Notes under the pieces: model-generated | The model's database searches: none | Told to the model about the DNA's origin: nothing | Seen by the model: only the letters and a program-made list of their open reading frames with translations | From: a bacterium | GTDB lineage: Bacteria; Cyanobacteriota; Vampirovibrionia; Gastranaerophilales; JAILCC01 | Length of the DNA: 64,000 nt | Assembly (NCBI GenBank): GCA_024680555.1 | Contig: JAILCC010000016.1 | Coordinates: forward strand, 186,001-250,000 | Reading direction: 5' to 3' | Shown here: in pieces, positions 1 to 8,327 of the stretch | Layout of the letters: each line of letters starts with the position of its first letter | Position numbering within the stretch: position 1 is the stretch's first letter | Translations under genes and position numbers: made by a program

Positions 1-1661
1 ACACCAGAGTCAAACCATACATCCATAATGTCATTTTCTTTTTTAAAATGAGTTTTTCCGCACTTAGGACACTTAAATCCTTGCGGCAAAAGCTCTTGGG
101 CGGAATATTTTACCCATGCGTCGGAGCTTTCTTTTTCAAATATTTTTGCAACATTTTCAATTGTTTCATCAGTAACAATAGCTTCACCGCAATCTTCACA
201 ATAGAAAACAGGAATAGGAACGCCCCACGCACGTTGTCTTGAAATACACCAATCCGTACGACTTTCAACCATATTGCCTATTCTTGCTTCACCGCCTGCG
301 GGTATCCATTCTATATTTTTGATAGCTTCAAGAGCTCTTCCTCTAAATTTATCAACTTTTACAAACCATTGCGGAGTAGCTCTGTATATAACAGGATTTT
401 TACAACGCCAACAATGAGGATAGCTGTGCTGAATATCTTGCGCTTTTAATAGTGCCCCGCAGTTTTTTAATTTTTCTATAACAATATTATTTCCTTTGTA
501 ATAAGGAACACCTTCTAGGTCAGGGTCTTGAACTTCTGAAGTCCAAACACCTTTACTATCAAGAGGTGAGAACACTTCTATGCCATACTTACAACCAACT
601 TCATAGTCCTCAAGACCATGTCCGGGAGCGGTATGAACCGCACCTGTACCTGCATCAAGCGTAACGTGTTCACCCAATATTATTGGAGAAAACCTGTTTA
701 CAAGCGGATGCTTAGCTTTTAACAATTCCAAATCAGCACCCGTACAAGAGCCAATAACATTTATATCACTCTCTTGCCATTCAACATCAGCGAGGAAGCT
801 TCCCAAAAGCCCTTGCGCAATTACATACACTTCATTTCCATATTCAAAGAAAGTATATTCAAATCTCGGATGTAAACATATTGCCATATTGGAAGGAATT
901 GTCCAAGGTGTTGTTGTCCAAATGACGGCATATACATCTTTTCCTTTGGTATCAGCGAAATTGTTTATTTTAGCAACGCTTTCATCGTCAAACTTAAATC
1001 TTACATAGATAGATGTTGAAGTATGGTCTGCATATTCAACTTCCGCTTCCGCAAGAGCAGTCTCACAAGAAGCACACCAATATACAGGTTTCAAACCTTT
1101 TTCGATATATCCTTTTTTATACATATCGCCAAAAACTCTGACTTGTTCAGCTTCAAACTCAGGTTTGATAGTCAAATACGGATTTTCCCAATTGCCCCAA
1201 ACGCCAAGTCTTTTAAACTCATTTTCTTGACCTATCAAGCTGCTTTGAGCATATTCACGGCATTTTTGGCGAAGTTCCAACGGAGTTAGCGCATCTCTGC
1301 CGCCTTTGATATTTTTTACAACTTTGTTTTCAATAGGCAAGCCATGCCCGTCATACCCCGGAACAAAAGGAGCATAATAGCCTGACAAGGCTTTGTATTT
1401 TGTTAATATATCTTTTAGAATTTTGTTAAGTGCAGTACCAACGTGAATTTTTTCGGAACTCAAATACGGAGGCCCGTCATGAAGAATAAAAGAATTTGTT
1501 TTATCACGCTGCGCAAGATTTTTTTCATATATAGAATGTTCTTCCCAAAATTTTTGTATTTCAGGTTCTCTCTGAGTTGCATTTGCTCTCATGGGAAGGT
1601 CTGTCTGGGGCAAATTCAACGTGTTTTTATAATCATGTTTTTGTTGTTCTTCTACTGTCAT
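1..1661 (-). CDS. ileS: Isoleucyl-tRNA synthetase, N-terminal 553 residues (3' end outside window)
   Basis: Charges tRNA-Ile with isoleucine in the cytoplasm. The visible part begins MTVEEQQKHDYKNTLNLPQT, then carries the class I catalytic region (HDGPPYLSSEKIHVGTALNK, near residues 52-71) and an editing (CP1) domain with TTTPWTIPSN and GTGAVHTAPGHG. The DWCISRQRAWGVPIPV region and a Cys-x2-Cys zinc knuckle come next, just before the window edge. The usual HxGH signature reads HVGT here. The start at 1661 follows GCGGAG on the minus strand. It lies 73 bases downstream of uvrC on the same strand and is probably co-transcribed. There is no room for a T-box leader. Identification is firm; the remaining C-terminal part lies to the left of the window. 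Confidence 0.95.
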   Translation of the reverse strand, partial: MTVEEQQKHDYKNTLNLPQTDLPMRANATQREPEIQKFWEEHSIYEKNLAQRDKTNSFILHDGPPYLSSEKIHVGTALNKILKDILTKYKALSGYYAPFVPGYDGHGLPIENKVVKNIKGGRDALTPLELRQKCREYAQSSLIGQENEFKRLGVWGNWENPYLTIKPEFEAEQVRVFGDMYKKGYIEKGLKPVYWCASCETALAEAEVEYADHTSTSIYVRFKFDDESVAKINNFADTKGKDVYAVIWTTTPWTIPSNMAICLHPRFEYTFFEYGNEVYVIAQGLLGSFLADVEWQESDINVIGSCTGADLELLKAKHPLVNRFSPIILGEHVTLDAGTGAVHTAPGHGLEDYEVGCKYGIEVFSPLDSKGVWTSEVQDPDLEGVPYYKGNNIVIEKLKNCGALLKAQDIQHSYPHCWRCKNPVIYRATPQWFVKVDKFRGRALEAIKNIEWIPAGGEARIGNMVESRTDWCISRQRAWGVPIPVFYCEDCGEAIVTDETIENVAKIFEKESSDAWVKYSAQELLPQGFKCPKCGKTHFKKENDIMDVWFDSG

Positions 1662-1734
1662 TTTTATACTCCGCTTTTTGGCTACATAACTAAGTAAGAG
1701 TATAAAATAAAAACAGTCGATAATCAAATAAAAA

Positions 1735-3561
1735 TCAAGCGTTTTTTAGGGTTTTTATCAAAGATTTGGCACAGCGTGCGCCCACTACCAAGGTCAGTTC
1801 ATCTTCAGAAGCCGCCATTATGCCTTTTATATCCTTGAATGCATCAAAAAGCTTTCTCTTTCTCGACTCTCCAAGGTAGGGAACATTGTCTAAAATACTC
1901 GACAATGCCTGAGTTTCCCGAAGTTTTCTATGAAAAGAAATTGCAAACCTGTGAGCCTCATCCCTTATTTTTTGGAAAAAGAACAGGGCCGGACTGGAAT
2001 ATGGAAGTATCACGGGATTTTTTTGAAACGGAACGAAAATCTCCTCCAGTCTTTTTGCCAAAGATACAACGTCTTGTTTTTTCAAACCTAAATCTTTCAA
2101 AACTTTTATCCCTTGAGTAAGCTGACCTTTGCCCCCATCAATAATTATGAGATCAGGCAACGGTTTGTTTTCTTTTAATAACCTTGAATACCTGCGTGAT
2201 ATAACCTCAATCATTGACAAAAAGTCATCCGGTTTACCCTCGGTTGTATGAAGTTTGTATTTTTTATATTGGTTTTTTGCAGGCTTGCCGTCTTCAAAAA
2301 CAACCATACTTGCAACGGTATTTGTACCTTGAAAATGAGAAATATCAAAACACTCAACATGATGCGGGAATTTATTCAAATTAAGTTGTTCTTTTATGTA
2401 ACTGCCTGTTAAATTCCATTCGGCTTGAAGCTCCATAACATCCTTGATTTTTAATTCTTCAAGATACGCATCCGCATTTTTCTTTGCCAATTCTACCAAC
2501 TCATGCTTTTTACCTTTTTGCGGCGGAATGATAGTAACCCTGCCGCCTTTTTTCTGAGTCAACCAATCAGAGATAACGTCATTTTCATCCGCAGGAATTT
2601 CAAACGGAAGAAGAACTTCTTTCGGAAAATCGTTATCTTTCAACAGATAATAGTTTTTCAAAAATGTAGTTATGGCTTCAACTTCTTCGGTTGTTTCATC
2701 CTTTATAATTTCAAAAGATTTTTTGTTAATAAGCCTGCCGGAACGGATTTCCAAGAGAGAAACAACAAATCTTATTTCGTCTTGGGTTATGCCAATAGCA
2801 TCCTGATACAAGTTCAAGGAGTCATCAACCACTTTTTGACGTTCAAGGGCCTGTTTAATATTGAAATAACTGTCCCTATATATCGCCGCTTTTTCAAACT
2901 GCTCATTTTCCGAATAATATTCCATCTGTTTTTTTAACTCTTCAACAAGCTCATTTTGTCTGCCCGAAAGGTATAACTCAACCTTGTTAACTATGGTTTT
3001 ATAATCATCGGGAGAAATGAGTTTTTGACAGGGGGCGGAACACTTTCCTATTTGATAATACATACATGGTCGGTCCTTAAATCTGGGCGTTTTGCATTGT
3101 TTTAAAGGGAACAGGCGCTTTATATGCTCCAAAGTTGCATACATTGCTCTTGAATTTGTATACGGTCCAAAAAACTTTCCTTTTCGAGGAATATCCTTAT
3201 TTCGTCTTGTTACAAGTATTTGGGGATATTCTTCGTCCGTAATATAAAACCAGGGAAACTTCTTGTCATCCTTTAAAAGCACATTATACTTGGGTTTATG
3301 CTTTTTTATAAGGTGCGATTCCAAAATTAAAGCCTCGATTTCACTATCAGTAATTACAAATTCAAACCTGACAATCTGAGGAACCATAACTCGAAGTTTC
3401 GGGGTATCAAGAGTTTTTGTAAAATAAGATTTCACACGATTCTTGAGCTTTTTTGCCTTGCCCACATAAATAATTGTATCGTCCTTGTCATACATTAAAT
3501 AGCACCCCGGCAAGGACGGCAAAAGCTTTAATCTTTCTTTTATTGATATTTCTTTTTTCAT
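1735..3561 (-). CDS. uvrC: Excinuclease ABC subunit C
   Basis: Nuclease subunit of the UvrABC nucleotide-excision repair system, which makes the 3' and 5' incisions beside a bulky lesion. The 608 residues match the family length. Domains in order: an N-terminal GIY-YIG nuclease (residues about 14-95, with GCYLMY and IIYVGKAKKLKNRV), a cysteine-containing segment, a UVR helical hairpin (about 200-240), the RNase H-like C-terminal nuclease (VECFDISHFQGT, LIIIDGGKGQL, DEAHRFAISFHR) and a terminal helix-hairpin-helix pair (about 555-605). The start overlaps the stop of the DUF192 gene by 4 bases. It is part of the minus-strand run rsmG-DUF192-uvrC-ileS. Confidence 0.97.
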   Translation of the reverse strand: MKKEISIKERLKLLPSLPGCYLMYDKDDTIIYVGKAKKLKNRVKSYFTKTLDTPKLRVMVPQIVRFEFVITDSEIEALILESHLIKKHKPKYNVLLKDDKKFPWFYITDEEYPQILVTRRNKDIPRKGKFFGPYTNSRAMYATLEHIKRLFPLKQCKTPRFKDRPCMYYQIGKCSAPCQKLISPDDYKTIVNKVELYLSGRQNELVEELKKQMEYYSENEQFEKAAIYRDSYFNIKQALERQKVVDDSLNLYQDAIGITQDEIRFVVSLLEIRSGRLINKKSFEIIKDETTEEVEAITTFLKNYYLLKDNDFPKEVLLPFEIPADENDVISDWLTQKKGGRVTIIPPQKGKKHELVELAKKNADAYLEELKIKDVMELQAEWNLTGSYIKEQLNLNKFPHHVECFDISHFQGTNTVASMVVFEDGKPAKNQYKKYKLHTTEGKPDDFLSMIEVISRRYSRLLKENKPLPDLIIIDGGKGQLTQGIKVLKDLGLKKQDVVSLAKRLEEIFVPFQKNPVILPYSSPALFFFQKIRDEAHRFAISFHRKLRETQALSSILDNVPYLGESRKRKLFDAFKDIKGIMAASEDELTLVVGARCAKSLIKTLKNA

Positions 3562-3881
3562 TCAGAAAACTCTATGATATCACCTACACTAATTTTAGCA
3601 CTTTTTATAAAACTTGCATTAAATTCAAGCACCTTACACGCATTTTTTACAGGAAAAACAATTCTATTTGGCTTAATATTTTCACAAAATTTGAGGATTT
3701 TGCCGTTTTTATCTATAAAAATTGCTGATATGTTTTTATTTAGAAAAAAAGTATGAATTGCATTCGTATTAGTTAATAAAACAGGTTTGTCAATAAAAAA
3801 TATCCCCCTCAATTTTTCAAAAAATCTTGAGGCAATTTTTATATCACTGACAAGTTTTATTCCGTTTACATAAGCATTCAT
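3558..3881 (-). CDS. DUF192 family protein
   Basis: Small (107 residues) DUF192 protein of unknown biochemical role. Family hallmarks visible are a substituted RARGLM-like helix (FFEKLRGIFFIDKP), the strand AIHTFFLNKNISAIFIDKNG (family form: N-S-I-H-T-x-F-M, then V-x-F-x-D), and the C-terminal A-x-x-V-L-E-F-x-A...GD signature (ACKVLEFNASFIKSAKISVGD). Many family members have a signal peptide; this one has none, so it should be cytoplasmic. It overlaps both neighbours by 4 bases (rsmG upstream, uvrC downstream), so translation is probably coupled. Confidence 0.8.
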   Translation of the reverse strand: MNAYVNGIKLVSDIKIASRFFEKLRGIFFIDKPVLLTNTNAIHTFFLNKNISAIFIDKNGKILKFCENIKPNRIVFPVKNACKVLEFNASFIKSAKISVGDIIEFSE

Positions 3882-4597
3882 AGGGGATTATTCTTTATTG
3901 ATGAAAAACTTCTGGGATAAGCATCGGGAGTATTTTTTTCTTTTCTGATTAACACAAGATTCCTGATAAAATCTTCCTCAAGCCCTAAGTTGTACTCAAA
4001 AACATCTTCAATGCTTCCGCCCATAATTTCTATAGTGTTTTGGGCTTCGAAAATTTCATCCGTAACTTTTGCTGACTTGTAAGAAATAAAACACCCGCCA
4101 AGCTTCAAAAAGGGGAGCGCCAATTCCGATATTTGAGCCAAATTCCCCACTGCTCTTGCAGTTACGACGTCAAAACTCTCCCTATAACTTTTCCTGTGCG
4201 AAACATCCTCCGCTCTGTCATTTATTACCGAAAGATTTTTCAGACCTATATGCTCGGCAGCATTTTTTATAAAATTAGTTTTTTTGGCAGTAGAATCAAG
4301 CGCAAAAACGGTTGAAGATGTGAGCAATATAGCCTCCGCCACAACAGGAAAGCCGCCACCAGAACCAATATCCAGTATTTTGTACGACTTATTGTTTTTT
4401 AAATACCTGCAAAATGAAACACTGTCCACAAAATGCTTTTCCCAAATCAGCTCTGCATCTTTCGCCGAAACAAGGTTTGTATGTGAGTTGTACTCACGCA
4501 AATACTTTTCAAAAACATCAAACTGAGCCAGTTGTTTTTCGTAAACTTCAACCCCATAATTGGTCAGAACCGATTTAAGATTTTCTGACTTTATCAT
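3878..4597 (-). CDS. rsmG: 16S rRNA (guanine527-N7)-methyltransferase RsmG
   Basis: SAM-dependent methyltransferase that makes m7G527 in the decoding region of 16S rRNA. The 239 residues fit the family. An N-terminal helical region (YNSHTNLVSAKD, then EKHFVDSVSF) precedes the Rossmann SAM site ILDIGSGGGFP, the acidic loop FALDSTAKKTNFI and the FDVVTARAV substrate-site motif. These are all characteristic of RsmG/GidB. It overlaps the STAND-like ATPase gene by 4 bases and the DUF192 gene by 4 bases. The short C-terminal tail (PDAYPRSFSSIKNNPL) extends a little past the usual end. Confidence 0.95.
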   Translation of the reverse strand: MIKSENLKSVLTNYGVEVYEKQLAQFDVFEKYLREYNSHTNLVSAKDAELIWEKHFVDSVSFCRYLKNNKSYKILDIGSGGGFPVVAEAILLTSSTVFALDSTAKKTNFIKNAAEHIGLKNLSVINDRAEDVSHRKSYRESFDVVTARAVGNLAQISELALPFLKLGGCFISYKSAKVTDEIFEAQNTIEIMGGSIEDVFEYNLGLEEDFIRNLVLIRKEKNTPDAYPRSFSSIKNNPL

Positions 4598-7053
4598 TTT
4601 GTTCTAAGCTCCTGCAATAAAAATCTGTAAGCTTTTTCGCCGATTTCATCAACTATCATATCAAATCTGCGTTCTATCTTATTTTTACTGTCAGTCGATA
4701 TTGTACTGTCAATATTTTTCTTTGAAAGCATATATGATTTCAGGGCATTTTTGTAATCTTTTTTGCGGAAAAACGCATCACCCAATTCAAGATAACTTGC
4801 CGCAATCATATAACTGTCCTCCGTCTGTTTGGCACATTGAGTAGCTTTCAACAAAACGGATATAGCTGTATTTATGTCATTTTTCTTCATAAGCAACCCG
4901 CCAAGCGAAGACAAACTCTTGGTTTGCCCCTCAAAGTTCTTATAGTATTCATCAACTTTTAAAGACTTTTTATAAAACTCTACCGCTTTTTGAGTATCAT
5001 TTTTTTCTTCATAAATAGAAGCAATATTTGAATATGTAGAACCGAGCATAGATTTATCCTGAAGCTCTGCAGCATCCGTAGCGGACAACAAATAATTATA
5101 CAACGCTTTGTCAGTATCATTCTTATCGTCATAATATAGTGCAATCTTAAAATACGCTTTAGAACAAAGAGCCTTATTATTATTGGCTTTTGCAATACTT
5201 AATGCCTTGTTATACAGACTCAAAGCCTCTGTACCTTTTTCCTGAAACTCCATAACGGAAGCCTGTTCAATTATAACTTCGACCTGCAAATCAGCAGGAA
5301 TGTCATATTTCATTAACTCTTTAAGCTGAATAAGGGCATTATCATAGTCAAAATTATCGCTATAAGCTCTTGCCAGCGTATATTTAGCCAGATAAAAACT
5401 GCTGTTATCTTTGTCCTGCAAGAGCGGCAATGCGCTTTTCAAGTAGGTTATACTCTCCTCGGTATTCCCTTGCAAATAAGCATCATTCCCTTTTTGCAAA
5501 AGGTCTTGCGCTTTCATGAGGTCGTTATCTTCAATCATGTTCAAATCATTGAGATTATCCATATATCTTGAATTGATTTCTTCGACGGGGTTATTATTCT
5601 TGCTTCCGGCGAGAATATCTTTTGGCGGCTTGAACGGAGAAAAGTTCATAAAATCTTTTTCTTCAGAATCTAAATATTCTTCGTCATTTTGCGCCTCAAT
5701 GTTGAACATTGCCGATGCGGGTTTATCTTTCATTTCAAAATCAGGAAGATATTTTGTGGATGCAATATACTGTATCGTTTGCGCATCCGGCTTAACATCC
5801 TGAGGAACAACCGCAGGATTGACCGAAGTTTGACTCCTAGCTGACTGTATGCTCGCACTCTTACTGAGTTTTGAATATATATTGTAATGGTAAAATTTTT
5901 CGGAATACATACTTATTCTTGATATTTCAAGAACTCTTTCGCTCGGTTTTAACGGAATTTGATTAGCATAGAAATCGGCAATTCTTTCGTGAAAATACAT
6001 TTTTTCTTTTGTACCAAGTGTTGCATATACAATATTCCTAACAATTGTCCGAGCCTCAAAATTATCTTCGCCCTCAAGCAAAGAAATTCTTTGCAGATTT
6101 GATATTGCGCCCGACACATCAACAAAACTGTCCACACATTTCAAGACAGACAACGATATTTCATGCCTGAACACAGAAAAATATGTAAGAATATTAAGCT
6201 CCTCATCAGATAATTTCGTTATGAGTTTTTTAATTAAATATACTACCAAATCTTCTCGGCGCATTGATTTTTCTTTTAAAACCGCACCGACAGGGAGATT
6301 AAATACCCTAGATACTATAGCAAGGAGTTTCAACTGATATATGTAGCCACCCGATAAATCGTAAATTTCTTTATTCACAGACGGTGAAGAATCGACTTTG
6401 TATATTGCGAGAAAATCTTTTATCTGATTTTCGTCCAAACCGTGCAGTTCAATACTTGAGAGAGAATTTTCCGGCAACGCAAGGGACTTTGAAATATCAT
6501 AATTGCTCATTATGACGACTTTTATATTTTTCATCACAGACAAATATTCCAAAAAGCTCTTCATATTTTCCGCACGCATGTTACCTTGCTCATCAGCAAG
6601 ATTTTCAAAGCCGTCAAAAATCAATACCAAATTCGACGGAGAATTTTTTAAATAATAGAGTATTTGTTCATCCAAAGAATTAGGTTTAAAAGTCGAAACA
6701 CCGCTGCGAGCAGCATCTTTTCTTATTATGGGATTTCTTAATGAGAATTTGTATAAGGCATAGAATATATCGTCAAGTTCAGTAACTTCGCTGCAATTGT
6801 ACTCAAAGACCTTTGTTGTTTCCGCAAAAAGCCCTTTTATTAAGGATTTAAACGAACTTTTTCCACTGCCAGATACGCCTGTAATCTGCAAAAACGGAGT
6901 TATATCAAACAATCTTGTAAACGTAACTATATGCTGATATTGCAGTAACGCATAGAACTCAAAATACGCCCCCAAAGACTTCGTAAGATTTTTTACAAAA
7001 GCCACCGGATCTTGCTTAAGCAAATTTAACAACTGTGGTTTTATATAACTCAA
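4594..7053 (-). CDS. STAND-like P-loop ATPase with C-terminal TPR repeats
   Basis: 819 residues without signal peptide or membrane segment. A nucleotide-binding domain has Walker A GVSGSGKS (59-66) and Walker B NLVLIFDGFE (141-150). The following VVIMSNYD and LSGGYIYQLKLLAIV segments resemble the sensor and winged-helix parts of AAA/STAND ATPases. A low-complexity linker rich in acidic residues and Asn (about 405-500) leads to about seven TPR units (505-800). STAND proteins of this layout usually act as ligand-triggered scaffolds or regulators. The ligand cannot be read from the sequence. It lies in an operon with rsmG (4-base overlap), an unusual setting. It could be a regulator or assembly factor; no effector domain is visible, which argues against a classic defence role. 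Confidence 0.7.
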   Translation of the reverse strand: MSYIKPQLLNLLKQDPVAFVKNLTKSLGAYFEFYALLQYQHIVTFTRLFDITPFLQITGVSGSGKSSFKSLIKGLFAETTKVFEYNCSEVTELDDIFYALYKFSLRNPIIRKDAARSGVSTFKPNSLDEQILYYLKNSPSNLVLIFDGFENLADEQGNMRAENMKSFLEYLSVMKNIKVVIMSNYDISKSLALPENSLSSIELHGLDENQIKDFLAIYKVDSSPSVNKEIYDLSGGYIYQLKLLAIVSRVFNLPVGAVLKEKSMRREDLVVYLIKKLITKLSDEELNILTYFSVFRHEISLSVLKCVDSFVDVSGAISNLQRISLLEGEDNFEARTIVRNIVYATLGTKEKMYFHERIADFYANQIPLKPSERVLEISRISMYSEKFYHYNIYSKLSKSASIQSARSQTSVNPAVVPQDVKPDAQTIQYIASTKYLPDFEMKDKPASAMFNIEAQNDEEYLDSEEKDFMNFSPFKPPKDILAGSKNNNPVEEINSRYMDNLNDLNMIEDNDLMKAQDLLQKGNDAYLQGNTEESITYLKSALPLLQDKDNSSFYLAKYTLARAYSDNFDYDNALIQLKELMKYDIPADLQVEVIIEQASVMEFQEKGTEALSLYNKALSIAKANNNKALCSKAYFKIALYYDDKNDTDKALYNYLLSATDAAELQDKSMLGSTYSNIASIYEEKNDTQKAVEFYKKSLKVDEYYKNFEGQTKSLSSLGGLLMKKNDINTAISVLLKATQCAKQTEDSYMIAASYLELGDAFFRKKDYKNALKSYMLSKKNIDSTISTDSKNKIERRFDMIVDEIGEKAYRFLLQELRTK

Positions 7054-7114
7054 TTTCGTACTCTAATTCTACTGCTACCTTTATTAAAGCAACTTTTTTA
7101 ATATAGTGCAAATA

Positions 7115-7366
7115 TTATACAGAATTTATAAGCTTTATTTTTTCAATTCTGGAAAGAGCTTTTATTCTAGCTTCCTCTTTCATTGCCTCTTGTTTTGTCT
7201 CAAACTCTTTTGTATAAACAATCTTTACAGGTTTATTGGCTCGAGTGTATTTGGCTGCTTTCCCTTCGCAATGTTTTTTAAATCTTTTTTGAACATCATC
7301 GGTATAGCCGCAATAATATGTACCTCTCTCCGTTAAAAGAATGTAAACAAAATAATTTTTATCCAT
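7115..7366 (-). CDS. Small GIY-YIG domain protein (UPF0213/YhbQ type)
   Basis: 83-residue stand-alone GIY-YIG nuclease-fold protein. The signature appears as FVYILLTERGTYYCGYTDDV (the family's YxYILxxxDGxxYxGxTxDl), followed by RFKKHCEGKAAKYTRANKP and a conserved Glu in KEEARIKALSR. Members such as YhbQ are proposed DNA nucleases; the substrate here is unknown. It overlaps the end of dusB by 8 bases and is clearly in that operon. Confidence 0.85.
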   Translation of the reverse strand: MDKNYFVYILLTERGTYYCGYTDDVQKRFKKHCEGKAAKYTRANKPVKIVYTKEFETKQEAMKEEARIKALSRIEKIKLINSV

Positions 7367-8327
7367 TATTTACCGCCATATCAAGCATTTTTAATATTCC
7401 GGAAAAATTTTCTTCTCGGACAAGTGCGTCCCTCATGGATGCTGCATTCTTTATGCCTCTTATATAATGTCCGTAAAACTTACGCATAAAATGCAGCGCA
7501 TTTTCTTCTCCTCGATAGAATATCTCCCTGTCTATATGCCTTTTTAAAATATCTATTTTGGTTTTTAAATCCGGTTCGGAAATGATTTCTCCGGTTTTAA
7601 AATAATGTTCCGTTCTTGCTATCAAATCGGGATTTCCGAGAATACCCCTGCCTATCATAACACCGTCACAACCTGTAAGATTATAACATTCGGCAGCTTT
7701 TTCAACGCTTGTAATATCACCGTTTGCAAATACCGGAATATCAACCGCTTTTTTCAGTTCTTTTATTGCACTCCAATCCGCCGAACCCGAATACATCTGT
7801 GTCCTCGTCCTTGCATGCATTGTTATCATGCTCGCTCCCGCATCCTGCATGTATTCGCCCATTTTTATATAGTTTTTGGAATTTGCATCCCATCCGAGCC
7901 GAAACTTTACACTTACCGGTTTATCCGTTGCCTCAACTACGGCTTTAACAATACCATAAGCCAGTGAAGGGTTTTTCATAAGCGCACTTCCGTCCATGTT
8001 TTTTACAATTTTATTTACTGGACATCCCATATTTATATCGATAATTGCCGCATTTTTTTGAATTTTTTGTGCCGCCTTTGCCATTATATCGGGCTTATGG
8101 CCCGAAATCTGAAATGCTATAGGCTTTTCAAATTCTTCACAATAAGCTATAGACTGCTCTTTATTCCACATCAGAGCTTCCGAACTGAGCATCTCTGTAA
8201 CCAACAGGCAGTCTTTTGAGAACTCCCTTATAATTTGTCTGAAAGCCGCATCCGTTATACCTGCCATCGGGGCAAGTATAACTCTGCTATTTAATTCAAA
8301 ATCACCTATTTTGACGCAGCCGGACAT
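7359..8327 (-). CDS. dusB: tRNA-dihydrouridine synthase (DusB type)
   Basis: FMN-dependent enzyme that reduces specific uridines in the tRNA D-arm. The 322 residues form a TIM barrel with all family marks: LAPMAGITDAAFR, MGCPVNKIVKNMDGSALMK (active-site Cys near residue 100), SVKFRLGW, MITMHARTRTQMYSGSADW, VFANGDITS, and GCDGVMIGRGILGNP for the FMN phosphate. The helical RNA-binding domain follows (HFMRKFYGHYIRGIKNA). The start codon directly abuts the stop of the upstream TPR gene, with GAG in the end of that gene as a possible ribosome site. Confidence 0.94.
   Translation of the reverse strand: MSGCVKIGDFELNSRVILAPMAGITDAAFRQIIREFSKDCLLVTEMLSSEALMWNKEQSIAYCEEFEKPIAFQISGHKPDIMAKAAQKIQKNAAIIDINMGCPVNKIVKNMDGSALMKNPSLAYGIVKAVVEATDKPVSVKFRLGWDANSKNYIKMGEYMQDAGASMITMHARTRTQMYSGSADWSAIKELKKAVDIPVFANGDITSVEKAAECYNLTGCDGVMIGRGILGNPDLIARTEHYFKTGEIISEPDLKTKIDILKRHIDREIFYRGEENALHFMRKFYGHYIRGIKNAASMRDALVREENFSGILKMLDMAVNNG

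Noticed and set aside
1662-1734. T-box riboswitch before ileS
   Set aside because: The gap to uvrC is only 73 bases with no specifier hairpin or terminator/antiterminator pair. The thrS leader also lacks one.
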